From: Pseudomonadales bacterium
GTDB lineage: Bacteria; Pseudomonadota; Gammaproteobacteria; Pseudomonadales; UBA5862
Direction of reading: 5' to 3'
DNA: 64,000 nt
Assembly (NCBI GenBank): GCA_024234215.1
Contig: JACKOQ010000006.1
Coordinates: 62,001-126,000 of the forward strand
Below are positions 18,627-28,241 of this stretch, in pieces; the first letter of the stretch is position 1, and each line of letters begins with the position of its first letter. Below the pieces are notes generated by a model. It searched no databases, had not been told where the DNA came from, and saw only the letters and a program-made list of their open reading frames with translations. The position numbers and the translations under genes are program-made.

Positions 18627-19454
18627 TCAGCCAGTCGCCCGCAGCGGCGCCAGCAGCCGCTCGACGAAGAACTGCAAATGGCCGCTGGGTGTTTTCGGAA
18701 CCGGCCAGGCGATCACTTTTTTGGCCAGCTCCTGAAAGGCCTTGGAGGCCATGGCGCCAGGATAGAGCTCATAGAGTGCGCGCTGGCGCTTGACCGCCTT
18801 GCGCAGAAAGTCATCGTAGGGAATGAAGCCGCACAATTGCAGGGAGGCATCCAGAAAGCGGTCGGTCGCCTTGGTCAACTTGGCGAAAATCTGGCTCGCC
18901 TCCTGCGGCGATTTGACCATGTTGGGCAGAATACGGAAGCGGCTGAGACCATGGTCACGGTTGAGCACCTTGATCAGGCCATAGGCATCGGCGATCGAGG
19001 TGGGCTCATCACAGACCACCACCAGCACCTCCTGACTCGCCCGCACGAAGCTGACCACGCTGTCGGAGATGCCGGCGGCGGTGTCGATGACCATCAGGTC
19101 AAGCTCGTCATCCAGTTCGCTGAAGGCGTGGATCAGACCAAGATGTTCGCGCGGATCGAGCCCGACCATCTTCTGCGTGCCGGATGAGGCCGGAAAGATC
19201 CTGATGCCGTTCGGACCATCGAGCATCACCTCCTTGAGTCCGCATTCACCATTGATGACGTTGGCGAGGTTCTTTTTCGGCGTCAGTCCCAGCAGGATGT
19301 CCACGTTGGCCAGCCCGAGGTCGGCATCGAGCAGTGCAACCCTGCGACCGAGATCCGCCAGCGCCAGACTCAGGTTGACCGAGACATTGGTCTTGCCGAC
19401 GCCGCCCTTGCCACCAGTCACGGCAATGACCTGTACCGGGTGAAAACTGTTCAT
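18627..19454 (-). CDS. flhG: flagellar number regulator FlhG (FleN), MinD/ParA-type ATPase
   Basis: 275 residues from the ATG at 19454; the frame is open to 19517 but the extra segment is not family-like. The deviant Walker A VTGGKGGVGKTN is at about 12-23, followed by LLDADLGLANVDILLG and MVIDTAAGISD. FlhG/FleN restrains flagellar number, acting with FlhF and on the FleQ regulator in Pseudomonas. The C-terminal membrane-targeting helix region (FFVERLLAPLRATG) is basic/amphipathic. It lies between flhF and fliA as in other polar flagellates. Confidence 0.94.
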   Translation of the reverse strand: MNSFHPVQVIAVTGGKGGVGKTNVSVNLSLALADLGRRVALLDADLGLANVDILLGLTPKKNLANVINGECGLKEVMLDGPNGIRIFPASSGTQKMVGLDPREHLGLIHAFSELDDELDLMVIDTAAGISDSVVSFVRASQEVLVVVCDEPTSIADAYGLIKVLNRDHGLSRFRILPNMVKSPQEASQIFAKLTKATDRFLDASLQLCGFIPYDDFLRKAVKRQRALYELYPGAMASKAFQELAKKVIAWPVPKTPSGHLQFFVERLLAPLRATG

Positions 19455-19500
19455 CCTGCGAAATGCTCCTGACAAAGTGGTGAGTCGGGCATGGCACCGC

Positions 19501-21000
19501 TCAGGCCGGCACGGCAAGCGTGCTCTCCTGAGAGGCGGGAGATGCCCAGATCAAATCCTGTTTCATGCCGTTCTGTTCGGTTTCCATCAGGTCGACGGCC
19601 TGGCTGACCAGTTCCAATGCACTCGGCAGTCTGATGTCATCGGGAATCGATTGGCCATCGGTGACATAGGCGATCGAAAACTGCCGTTCGATCACCACCT
19701 CCAGCGCCTCGCCCAGGCTGCACGCTTCATCGAGTTTGGTCAGCATCACCCCGGCCAGATCGATGGCGCCGTAGTGCCTGACGGTCCGCTCCAGCACCGA
19801 ACGCTGACTGGTGCAGGGCAGCAACAGATAGCTGTCGATGGGGGTTCTGGCACTCGACAGCGTGGCAAGCTGGCTGGCGAACTGCTCGGAGGCAGGATGC
19901 AGACCAGCGGTGTCGATCAGAATCAGCCGGCGGTCACGCAGGCTGTGCAGCACGGTGTCGAGATCACGGCGCTCATCGACCACCTTCACCGGGATGTCGA
20001 GGATTCGCCCAAAGATGCGCAGTTGTTCATGAGCGGCGACACGGTGGCAGTCGGTGGTGACCAGTGCGACCTGATCGGCCCCATGCCTGAGTACATGACG
20101 TGCCGCCAACTTGCCCACCGTGGTGGTTTTGCCGGCACCGGTCGGACCAATCAGCGCGATCACGCCACCCTGCATGGCGCGGTCTTCGCCGACGACCGGA
20201 ATTCGGGCAACCAGTTCCCCCAGCACTTCACGCCAGACCAGCTCCGACTCAGCCGACACGTCGGCGTCAAACCGATCGAGCAGTCTGGCAGCGAGCCTTG
20301 CTGACAGACCAAGACGTTGCAGTCTCTCCTCGAGCGTGCGGCGCCACGGGGATGGCGGAATGGATTCGCCCTGCGCATGCAGCGGTGCCGCAGCGGGCGC
20401 AACGATCCGTCTGCTCAACAACTCACGCACCCCCTGCAACTCGTTGCGCAACTGCTCCAGTTCATGCCGTTCGGCCCACTGCGTCGAGACCGTTGCGTGC
20501 GCTCCATTCTCCGCAGCACCCTTTGGCAGTTCAGCAGACTTGGGCGTTGCGATCGGCTGCTGCGTGGGAGGTTGCTCGTTCTGTGGTCTCGCCTGCTGGA
20601 ACTCCTTGGTCAACATTGATGCCACTTTCTCACCCAGACGGAACTGACCCGTTCTGGGGAAGCGGATCGCGCTCGGCACTCTGCTCTGGCCGACGGCTGC
20701 GCTCGCTGTTCCTTGAGCTGTATCGGTGGTGGCGCTGGCAGGGACAAAGGATGCCATCGCTGTGGCAGTCCCAGTGGCAGGTTCGGCTGGCTGTTGCACT
20801 GGCGCCGCAGCCATCGTCGGCGCCGCCAGCGGAGCATCGCCTTGGGGTTGCATCGGCAGCGGGTAATCCGCTGTACAGAGAATTTCGACGCCATTGGCCA
20901 GGGTGCGGTTGGCCAGGATCACCGCATCCGGTCCCAAGGCTTCACGCGCCTGTTGCAGGGCAGTGCGGCTATCGGGCGCAACAAAACGTCTTATCTGCAT
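19501..21000 (-). CDS. flhF: flagellar polar-placement GTPase FlhF (SRP family)
   Basis: 499 residues. An N-terminal basic B domain opens with MQIRRFVAPDSRTALQQARE. A Pro/Ala/Gln-rich low-complexity linker (about 65-200) follows, then the N and G domains. G1 is IGPTGAGKTTTVGKLA, G2/G3 are VTTDCHRVAAHEQL and LIDTAGL, and G4 is LTKLDEA. Members of the SRP GTPase family named FlhF mark the pole for flagellum assembly and interact with FlhG. The linker is longer and more alanine-rich than the GTPase core needs and is probably disordered. Confidence 0.95.
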   Translation of the reverse strand: MQIRRFVAPDSRTALQQAREALGPDAVILANRTLANGVEILCTADYPLPMQPQGDAPLAAPTMAAAPVQQPAEPATGTATAMASFVPASATTDTAQGTASAAVGQSRVPSAIRFPRTGQFRLGEKVASMLTKEFQQARPQNEQPPTQQPIATPKSAELPKGAAENGAHATVSTQWAERHELEQLRNELQGVRELLSRRIVAPAAAPLHAQGESIPPSPWRRTLEERLQRLGLSARLAARLLDRFDADVSAESELVWREVLGELVARIPVVGEDRAMQGGVIALIGPTGAGKTTTVGKLAARHVLRHGADQVALVTTDCHRVAAHEQLRIFGRILDIPVKVVDERRDLDTVLHSLRDRRLILIDTAGLHPASEQFASQLATLSSARTPIDSYLLLPCTSQRSVLERTVRHYGAIDLAGVMLTKLDEACSLGEALEVVIERQFSIAYVTDGQSIPDDIRLPSALELVSQAVDLMETEQNGMKQDLIWASPASQESTLAVPA

Positions 21001-21027
21001 GACATTGATCCAGCTTCAGACAACCCA

Positions 21028-23145
21028 TCAGTGACGACCTACGGTCGCGACCACCATGATCTGCTTGTTTTCAGGCACTTCCTGGTACGACAGCACCGAC
21101 ATCGACACGCCACCGTAACGGACGAAGCGTGCCAGCACTGGCCGCAGCGGTGCGGACACCAGCAGCACCGCACTCTGGCCGTCCATCTCCTGACGCGCGG
21201 CGGCTTCGCGCAGCATCCGCTGCATCCGCTCCGCCAGGCTCGGCTCGATCACCATCCCCTCTTCCGGCGGATTTCCGGCGTCGCGCGCCTGTTTATATGA
21301 AGAAAGCAACATCTGTTCCAATTGCGGTTCAAGGGTAATGACCGGAATCTCACCGCCATTGCCGACCAATCCCTGAACGATCATGCGCGACAGCGCAATG
21401 CGCACCGCGGCGGTCAGCACGGTCGGATCCTGACTCGGTGGTGTCACGGAGGTGATGGCTTCGGCGATGGTCCGCAGGTCGCGGATCGACACCCGCTCGC
21501 GCAGCAGGTTTTGCAATATCTTCAGCAGCAGACTGAGGCTGATGCGGTTGGGAATCAGCTCCTCGGCCAGTTTGGGTGAAGACTTGATCAGAAGATCGAC
21601 CATCTTCTGCACCTCTTCATGTCCGAGCAGGTCGACCGCATGCTCCAGCAGAATCTGGTTGAGATGGGTCGCCACCACGGTGCTGCCATCCACCACGGTA
21701 TAGCCCAGCGACTGCGCCCGCTCACGCTGGCCGGGATCGATCCAGACCGCCGGCAGGCCGAAGGCCGGATCCTGGGTCTCGATGCCCGGCAGGGTGCCGA
21801 ACACCTTGCCCGGGTTGATCGCCAGCTCCCGCCCCATCTCGATCCGTCCCTCCGCCACTGCCACCCCCATCAGAATGATGCGGTAGTGGTTCGGCGGCAG
21901 CTCCAGGTTGTCGCGGATGTGCACCGATGGAATCAGGAATCCAAGATCCTGCGACAGCTTCTTGCGTATGCCCTTGATGCGCGCCAGCAATTCACCGCCC
22001 TGGGTGCTGTCGACCAGCGGAATCAGCCGATAGCCCACCTCGAGGCCGGTCACATCGACTGGCGTCACATCGTCCCAACCGAGCTCCCGCACTTCGGGCG
22101 TCACTGCAACCACTGGCGCCTCATCGGTCACCGGTGCCAACAGCGCGCGCTGTTTTTTCTGCTCCAACCAATAACCCAGCGCGCCGGTCGCCGCCGCCAG
22201 CACACCGAAAATCAGATGGGGCATGCCCGGAATCGCCCCGATCACCCCCATCACCGCCGCGGTCACCAGCAGAATTCTTGGGGAGCTGAACATCTGCGCG
22301 ACGATCTGTTCGCTCATGTCACTCATGCTCTCGACCCGCGTCACCATGATCGCGGCAGCAATCGAGAGCATCAGCGAGGGCAACTGCGCCACCAGACCAT
22401 CACCGATGGTCAGCAATGAGTAGCGGCTCATCGCCTCGGCAAAGCCGAGATCATGCTGCAACATGCCGATGCCAAGACCACCCAGAAGGTTGATCACCAG
22501 AATCAGCAGCCCGGCGATCGCATCGCCGCGGATGAACTTGCTGGCGCCATCCATCGCCCCGTAGAAATCGGCCTCCTGTGCGACCTCCCGCCGCCGTTGC
22601 TGGGCCTCATCCTGCGTCAACATGCCGGCATTGAGGTCGGCATCGATCGCCATCTGCTTGCCCGGCATGGCATCGAGGGTGAAACGGGCACTCACCTCGG
22701 AGATGCGCCCCGCACCCTTGGTCACCACGGCAAAGTTGATGATCATCAGAATGGCAAAGACCACCAACCCCACCGCATAGTTGCCACCGATCACCACCTC
22801 GCCGAAGGCCTCGATCACCTTGCCGGCCGCATCACCGCCCTCATGGCCATGCAGCAGCACCACCCGTGTCGAGGCGACATTGAGCGCCAGCCGGAACAGG
22901 GTGGTGATCAGCAGCACCGTGGGAAAAACCGCGAAATCGAGCGGCTTTCTGGCGTAGACACAGACCAGCAGCACCGCGATCGACAGCGTGATGTTGAAGG
23001 TGAAGAAGAGGTCGAGCAACGCCGCCGGCAGCGGCAGCACCATCATGCCCAGCAGCGCCAGCAGAATCAGCGGAATGCCGAGGCTGCCCTGCAGCAGACG
23101 CCGCCAGGCAATGGGTGCCGGGCCCGCATCAAGTCGAGTGTTCAT
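21028..23145 (-). CDS. flhA: flagellar type III export gate protein FlhA
   Basis: 705 residues. Eight or so membrane helices lie in the N-terminal half, with the FHIPEP-type signature region (FTFNITLSIAVLLV and ARKPLDFAVFPTVLLITTLFRLALNVASTR). The cytoplasmic domain has about 350 residues, including GGIRKKL-like segments (LLARIKGIRKKLSQDLGFLIP). It binds export substrates and chaperones. It is the first gene of this transcript; flhB, usually upstream, is not here, and the plus strand begins a signalling operon instead. The ribosome site is weak. Confidence 0.96.
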   Translation of the reverse strand: MNTRLDAGPAPIAWRRLLQGSLGIPLILLALLGMMVLPLPAALLDLFFTFNITLSIAVLLVCVYARKPLDFAVFPTVLLITTLFRLALNVASTRVVLLHGHEGGDAAGKVIEAFGEVVIGGNYAVGLVVFAILMIINFAVVTKGAGRISEVSARFTLDAMPGKQMAIDADLNAGMLTQDEAQQRRREVAQEADFYGAMDGASKFIRGDAIAGLLILVINLLGGLGIGMLQHDLGFAEAMSRYSLLTIGDGLVAQLPSLMLSIAAAIMVTRVESMSDMSEQIVAQMFSSPRILLVTAAVMGVIGAIPGMPHLIFGVLAAATGALGYWLEQKKQRALLAPVTDEAPVVAVTPEVRELGWDDVTPVDVTGLEVGYRLIPLVDSTQGGELLARIKGIRKKLSQDLGFLIPSVHIRDNLELPPNHYRIILMGVAVAEGRIEMGRELAINPGKVFGTLPGIETQDPAFGLPAVWIDPGQRERAQSLGYTVVDGSTVVATHLNQILLEHAVDLLGHEEVQKMVDLLIKSSPKLAEELIPNRISLSLLLKILQNLLRERVSIRDLRTIAEAITSVTPPSQDPTVLTAAVRIALSRMIVQGLVGNGGEIPVITLEPQLEQMLLSSYKQARDAGNPPEEGMVIEPSLAERMQRMLREAAARQEMDGQSAVLLVSAPLRPVLARFVRYGGVSMSVLSYQEVPENKQIMVVATVGRH

Positions 23146-23374
23146 CCGGTTTGTCTCTGTTCAGCAGCGGTGAGGCATCACGGTTTTTTGACGCCGAAAT
23201 GCCGTTCACCCCTGTTCAGCAAGATGTGTTCCCGCTTTTTCAGCAGGACATTCATCGCATCGAACCAAAGTCGACCGAACCTGAAACGACTGAATTCTGT
23301 ACCATAGAAAATTATTGACTATGCTATTTCTCAAAGAGGGTCAGCGACTCCAGTCACAAACAGCGCCAACACCG

Positions 23375-23722
23375 ATGCAGTCTCTATCGATCCAGCACGC
23401 GCAACCCGGCATGCGCATCATCAACGACATCAAGGATGGCAACGGACGCATCCTGCTGCCCGCCGACTGCACCCTGGATGAGCGCAAACTCAAGGCGCTG
23501 CGCAGTTGGGGCATCACCGAGGTGGTGGTGGATGGTGCAGAGGCGCTGCGGCCCGGCAAGGTGGAACTCCCTGAGGCACAGAGCCTGCAGGTGGAAGCCA
23601 TCGTCTGCGAACGCTTTCGCCACAACGATCCAGCGGATCCGGCCGTTGAAGAGATGAAACGGCTGGTCTTCAACCGGGTGGCCAAACAGTTGGGATATCT
23701 GCATGGCACCGCTCAGCGCTGA
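23375..23722 (+). CDS. small conserved-looking protein upstream of HDOD gene, function unknown
   Basis: 115 residues from ATG 23375. The segment GMRIINDIKDGNGRILLPADCTL followed by LKALRSWGITEVVV resembles the short N-terminal module seen ahead of HD-GYP and related signalling domains (a pattern GMxLxxDIxDxxGxxLLPxG). No catalytic motif is visible. The frame is also open to an ATG at 23321 and a TTG at 23315, none with a good ribosome site, so the start is unsure. Its last 20 bases overlap the HDOD gene, and the pair overlaps the GGDEF-EAL gene, suggesting one signalling operon. Confidence 0.65.
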   Translation: MQSLSIQHAQPGMRIINDIKDGNGRILLPADCTLDERKLKALRSWGITEVVVDGAEALRPGKVELPEAQSLQVEAIVCERFRHNDPADPAVEEMKRLVFNRVAKQLGYLHGTAQR

Positions 23723-24563
23723 ATCGATTGCGGCCAACACCACCACCGTGGCGTCGCTGCCCGAACTGCATCAGCAGTTGGAAGCCGCCATTCTCTCGCC
23801 TGCCAGCACACTGGATGACCTGGCGCGGATCATCGGCAACGAACCTGGCCTCGCCGCCAGGCTGCTCAAACTGGCCAACAGCGCGCTCTATCGACACAGC
23901 GGCCCGATCGAAACCATCACCCGGGCCTTGACGCTGATCGGCACCCGACAACTGCAGGAGCTGGCGCTGGCCACGCTGGTGATCGAACGCTTCCGGCTGC
24001 TGGAGACCCCGCAGCTCAGCATGCGTGAATTCTGGCGCAATGCGCTGGCCACCGCGATCGCCGCGCGGGTCATCGCCATCCATCTGCGCGAACGCGACAG
24101 CGAGCGGTTCTTTCTTGCCGGACTGTTCCACAAGATCGGCCGCCTGGTGCTCTTTACCGACCATCCCGAACTGGCCACACAGTCTCTGATCCAGGCGCAG
24201 CAAGCCGGTCTGCTGCTGAGCGATGCCGAGGAGCAGCTGCTGGGCTTTCACCATGCCGAAATCGGCCATGCACTGCTCAAGCAGTGGAACCTCCCGGCCC
24301 TGCACTGCGAAGGCGTGCGCCACCACATCGCCCCCTCGATCGCGCCCACCACCAGTGTGGTGGCCTGCATCGTCCACCTGGCCAACTGGCTGGCGGATGG
24401 TGCCGCGTTCGGCCATGCCGGCGACCATTTTGCGCCACGGCTCGACCCCGGTGCACTGCGGACACTTGGTCTGTGTGCAGCGACACTGGAGAGCCTGCTG
24501 AATGAACTCGAGCGACAGTACCAGGATGTCGAACCACTGCTGCTGGGCGAAACCGATGGCTGA
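23703..24563 (+). CDS. HDOD-domain signalling protein
   Basis: 286 residues, with an HDOD domain spanning about 15-210. Matches include the region AIIGNEPGLAARLLKLANSA-like core (LARIIGNEPGLAARLLKLAN), RALTLIGTRQLQELAL and FLAGLFHKIGRLVL, and the later HHAEIGHALLKQWNLP. HDOD proteins are HD-fold relatives that usually lack full phosphodiesterase metal ligands and act as signalling scaffolds. It overlaps the small gene upstream by 20 bp and the GGDEF-EAL gene by 8 bp, so the three are probably translated together. Confidence 0.9.
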   Translation: MAPLSAESIAANTTTVASLPELHQQLEAAILSPASTLDDLARIIGNEPGLAARLLKLANSALYRHSGPIETITRALTLIGTRQLQELALATLVIERFRLLETPQLSMREFWRNALATAIAARVIAIHLRERDSERFFLAGLFHKIGRLVLFTDHPELATQSLIQAQQAGLLLSDAEEQLLGFHHAEIGHALLKQWNLPALHCEGVRHHIAPSIAPTTSVVACIVHLANWLADGAAFGHAGDHFAPRLDPGALRTLGLCAATLESLLNELERQYQDVEPLLLGETDG

Positions 24564-26484
24564 GCCCAACACACTACTCGAGCTGCCGGCTGGCAAGCTG
24601 CAGGAGCGCGTCGATTTTCTCGAAGAGCTCAACCGCTGGTATGCGAACGAGTTGGACATTCTCTCTTCGATCGCCGTGGTCTATCAGCACTGCCTTCCGC
24701 ATGGCAACAGTGAACGGATACTGGGAGCCACTCTCCCTTTTTTGCAGCGTATTGCTCCGTTCAATGCCATCGGTTTTGCACTGACCGACGAAGAGGGCCT
24801 CAACTTCAATCTGCGTGGCGTCGGCAGCGGCAGCTTCGATGTCACCCTGCCCCGACTGCTTGATCAGTTGATCGACAATGGCCAGTTTGGCTGGGCGGTC
24901 AAGCAGCAGTTGCCCACCCTCTACAAGCAGAAGGAGCAGTTCAACGTCCTGGCCTGTCCGATCGCCGTGCCCAACCAGACGCTCGGCATGATGATCGCCA
25001 CCTTCGAGGATGAACGCGCCCTGCCGCCTCGGGCACAGCGGCTGCTGATGGCCGTGCTCCAGCATTGTGCCTATGCGCTGCACAATGTGCGGCTCTATCA
25101 CCAAGTTGAGCGCCAGAACCACTATCTCGAAAAGCTCATCACGGAGCGCAACGACCAGCTCGAACATGCCAGCACATACGATGCCCTGACCGATCTGCCA
25201 ACCCGGGAGCATTTTCAGGAGGAGGTGCGCCGCGAAATCCAGCGCGCCCAGCGCGACGGCTCCAGCATGGCGCTGATTCTGCTCGACATCGACTTTTTCA
25301 AACGGATCAACGAAAGCCTCGGCCATGCCGTGGGTGACCTGATTCTCAAGCGGGTGGCACAGCGTCTGGCCAGCAATGTCCGTGAATATGACCCCCTCTC
25401 GCGCCTGGTGCAAAGCAGCGACATCTCCCACGTTGGCCGCTTCGGCGGCGACGAGTTTTGCGTCCTGTTGAGTGGACAGAATGCCCAGAGCCAGATCAAC
25501 GCCATCATCGAGCGCATCAGCAGGGCGTTGAGCGAGCCGTTCAAGGTGGCACAGCATGAACTGCTGCTCGCCTTCAGTGCCGGCGTCGCCTGCTATCCCG
25601 ACCATGCCGCGGAGCCCGAAAAGCTGCTGCAACTTGCCGAAATCGCCCTGCATCAGGCCAAGCAACGGGGACGCAATCGCCACCTGCTCTATCAGCCCAG
25701 CATGGGACAGGAGTCACTGCATCAGTTGGCCCTCGGCAACAAGCTGCGCCATGCGCTGGTCAATGGCCAGTTCCAGCTTCACTACCAGCCGCAGATCGAC
25801 ATCCGTGAACATCAGGTGATCGGCATCGAGGCGCTGCTGCGCTGGCAGGATGAGAGCGGCGACTGGATCCCTCCCAACCACTTCATCCCGCTGGCCGAGG
25901 AGAGCGGCATGATCACGCCGATCGGCGCCTGGGTGATCGAAGAGGTGTGCCGACTGCAAAGCCAGTTGCAAAAACAGGGCTACAGCATCCCGGTGGCCAT
26001 CAACATCTCGGCCCACCAGTTCACCCATGCCACCTTCCTCGACTCACTGCTCGAAACGATGCGGCGCCATCAGGTACCCGCCGAGTTGATCGAACTGGAG
26101 TTGACCGAGCGGGCCATCATGCAGGATGTCCAGGAGACCATCGATCGGCTCCAGGCGATTCATCGGCAGGGCATCAAGATCTCGATCGATGACTTTGGCA
26201 CCGGCTACTCATCGCTCAGCTATCTGAAGCGCTTCCCGATCGACATCCTGAAAATCGACCGCTCCTTCATCCAGGATGTCGACAGCAACCCCGAAGACGC
26301 CGCCATCGTCAACACCATCATCGCCCTCGGCAAGAGCCTCAATCTGCAACTGATTGCCGAAGGGGTCGAACGGGCCGAACAGGTCCGATTTCTGCGCGAA
26401 CAGGGCTGTTACGGCATCCAGGGTTATTTCTACAGCCGTCCCCTGTCCGAGGCTGATCTGCTGCGCTACCTCGAGCTGGGTTGA
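24556..26484 (+). CDS. GAF-like/GGDEF/EAL bifunctional c-di-GMP protein
   Basis: 642 residues from the ATG at 24556, 8 bp inside the HDOD gene. A short N-terminal coiled segment and a GAF-like sensor (about 35-185) precede a GGDEF domain with RFGGDEF near 295-301. The EAL domain follows with GIEALLRW near 424 and DDFGTGYSSLSYLKRFPID with KIDRSFIQD. Both catalytic signatures look intact, so it may make or degrade c-di-GMP. No RxxD inhibitory site is seen at the usual place before GGDEF. There is no membrane segment. Proximity to flhA and a PilZ protein suggests control of motility (inference). Confidence 0.93.
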   Translation: MAEPNTLLELPAGKLQERVDFLEELNRWYANELDILSSIAVVYQHCLPHGNSERILGATLPFLQRIAPFNAIGFALTDEEGLNFNLRGVGSGSFDVTLPRLLDQLIDNGQFGWAVKQQLPTLYKQKEQFNVLACPIAVPNQTLGMMIATFEDERALPPRAQRLLMAVLQHCAYALHNVRLYHQVERQNHYLEKLITERNDQLEHASTYDALTDLPTREHFQEEVRREIQRAQRDGSSMALILLDIDFFKRINESLGHAVGDLILKRVAQRLASNVREYDPLSRLVQSSDISHVGRFGGDEFCVLLSGQNAQSQINAIIERISRALSEPFKVAQHELLLAFSAGVACYPDHAAEPEKLLQLAEIALHQAKQRGRNRHLLYQPSMGQESLHQLALGNKLRHALVNGQFQLHYQPQIDIREHQVIGIEALLRWQDESGDWIPPNHFIPLAEESGMITPIGAWVIEEVCRLQSQLQKQGYSIPVAINISAHQFTHATFLDSLLETMRRHQVPAELIELELTERAIMQDVQETIDRLQAIHRQGIKISIDDFGTGYSSLSYLKRFPIDILKIDRSFIQDVDSNPEDAAIVNTIIALGKSLNLQLIAEGVERAEQVRFLREQGCYGIQGYFYSRPLSEADLLRYLELG

Positions 26485-26499
26485 CAGGCATGACCGCGG

Positions 26500-27897
26500 T
26501 CAGTCGTTGGCGGCTGCCCTGCCCAGCGTGCTGTGGCGAACCGAATAGCAGAAGTAGAGCACCATGCCGATCGCCATCCAGACCACGAAACGCAGCAGCG
26601 TCACCGCATCCAGACTGGCAATCAGATAGCCGCAGAACAGAATCGCCAGAATCGGCGTCCACGGCATAAAGGGTGTACGGAAGGGTCTTTTCAGCTCCGG
26701 TTGGGTGCGTCGCAGCACGATCACACCGATCGACACCAGCATGAAGGCCGCCAGGGTCCCGACATTGACCAACTCGGCCACTGCACCGATCGGCAGCAAC
26801 CCGGCCACCAGCGCGACGACCACGCCCGTGGCAATGATGGTGGTGACCGGTGTGCGGGTGCGCGGATGAACCCGGGAAAAAGCCGCCGGCAGCAGCCCAT
26901 CACGCGACATGGCAAAGAAGATGCGGCTCTGGCCATAAAGCAGCACCAACAGCACCGATGAGAGCCCGGCAATCGCCCCGACGCTCACCAGTCCGGCAGC
27001 GGCCGGGCTGCCGATCAGCTCCAGCGCATGGGCCACCGGATGGCTGACGTTGAGCTGACTGTAGTGAACTGCGCCGGTCAGCACCATCGCCACGGCGATA
27101 TAGATCACCGTGCAGAACAGCAGCGACCCGAGAATGCCTAGCGGCAGATCCCGCTGCGGATTGCGCGCCTCCTCGGCCGCAGTCGAGACCGCATCAAAGC
27201 CGATGTAGGCAAAGAAGATCAGCGCCGCCCCCCCCATCACCCCCTGCCAGCCGAACGGAAAGAACGGCTGCCAGTTCCCGACCTGCACCTTGGGGGCCGC
27301 CACCAGCAGAAACAGGCCGATCACGGCCAGCTTGACCAGCACCACCACATTGTTGACCCGGCTGCTCTGCCGCACGCCCGCCGCCAGCAGCAGCGTCACC
27401 AGCATGATCACCCCTGCCGCCGGCAGGTTGATCCAGCCACCTTCGTGCGGTGCCTTGGTCAGCAACTCCGGCAGATCGAGTCCCATCGCGGTCGACAGCT
27501 GCAAAAAGTAGCCCGACCAGCCGATGGCCACCGCCGCCGAGGCCACGCCATACTCCAGAATCAGATCCCAGCCGATGATCCAGGCAATGAATTCGCCCAT
27601 GGTCACATAGGAGTAGGTATAGGCACTGCCCGACACCGGCACCGTCGAGGCCAGTTCGGCATAGACCAGCGCGGCAAAAAAGCAGGCCAATCCGGCCACG
27701 ACGAATGAGAGCGACAACGCCGGTCCTGCCTTGGTCGCTGCAGCAATGCCGGTCAACACGAAGATGCCGGCACCGATGACCGCACCAATGCCCAGAAAGA
27801 TCAGGTCGAACCGACCCAGCGCACGGTGCAGCCCATTCTCTTCACTGAGCGCGAGCGCCTGGCTGATCGATTTGCGTCGCAACAGAGCTGTCAGCAT
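26500..27897 (-). CDS. APC-superfamily amino acid permease
   Basis: 465 residues with about 12 membrane helices and the APC signature start GIGAVIGAGIFVLTG (about 36-50). AYTYSYVTMGEFIAWIIGWDLILEY and FFAYIGFDAVSTAAEEARNPQRDLP are hallmarks of the cationic amino acid transporter/YhdG-like group. It imports amino acids across the inner membrane; the substrate cannot be fixed. Its leader carries AATAACAACAA (27915-27925, minus strand) before the start, a possible Hfq/Crc-type target. The bolA gene ends 51 bp upstream. It is tail-to-tail with the GGDEF-EAL gene. Confidence 0.92.
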   Translation of the reverse strand: MLTALLRRKSISQALALSEENGLHRALGRFDLIFLGIGAVIGAGIFVLTGIAAATKAGPALSLSFVVAGLACFFAALVYAELASTVPVSGSAYTYSYVTMGEFIAWIIGWDLILEYGVASAAVAIGWSGYFLQLSTAMGLDLPELLTKAPHEGGWINLPAAGVIMLVTLLLAAGVRQSSRVNNVVVLVKLAVIGLFLLVAAPKVQVGNWQPFFPFGWQGVMGGAALIFFAYIGFDAVSTAAEEARNPQRDLPLGILGSLLFCTVIYIAVAMVLTGAVHYSQLNVSHPVAHALELIGSPAAAGLVSVGAIAGLSSVLLVLLYGQSRIFFAMSRDGLLPAAFSRVHPRTRTPVTTIIATGVVVALVAGLLPIGAVAELVNVGTLAAFMLVSIGVIVLRRTQPELKRPFRTPFMPWTPILAILFCGYLIASLDAVTLLRFVVWMAIGMVLYFCYSVRHSTLGRAAAND

Positions 27898-27947
27898 GAG
27901 GATAAAACCCTATCTTGTTGTTATTTATGCTGAAGCATCATAGCGTC

Positions 27948-28241
27948 TTAACTGGACGCTGGCCATGAGCCGTTCCGTTGTATCAGCAGAATCTCTTCGG
28001 TCGGCTTGAGCACCGCCCACTCATCATGCGAATAAAGCTTGAGATGACTGATGTGCAGGCTGCCGTTCGCGAGCCCCTGTTTCAGCAGTGAGAGAACATG
28101 ACGCTGCCGTTCCGACTGCCCTCGGCCAGCAAACTTCTGACTCACCACTCGCAGAACGGTCGCTCCTCTTTTGATCTCCACATCGATCACTGCATCGGGC
28201 AGATCCTCAATGATGCAGTGCTCGATCTGTTGCGGCGTCAT
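27948..28241 (-). CDS. BolA/IbaG-family protein
   Basis: 97 residues from the ATG at 28241, which overlaps the glutaredoxin stop as ATGA; GGAGGTG lies 8 nt upstream. The family pattern is visible: VVSQKFAGRGQSERQRHVL, then LHISHLKLYSHDEW. BolA proteins pair with monothiol glutaredoxins through a shared [2Fe-2S] cluster. The coupled upstream gene encodes exactly such a (variant) glutaredoxin, supporting a joint function. The equivalent of the His ligand loop is altered compared with textbook BolA (RGQSERQRH rather than LSLVxRHQ), so a divergent paralogue is likely. Confidence 0.8.
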   Translation of the reverse strand: MTPQQIEHCIIEDLPDAVIDVEIKRGATVLRVVSQKFAGRGQSERQRHVLSLLKQGLANGSLHISHLKLYSHDEWAVLKPTEEILLIQRNGSWPASS

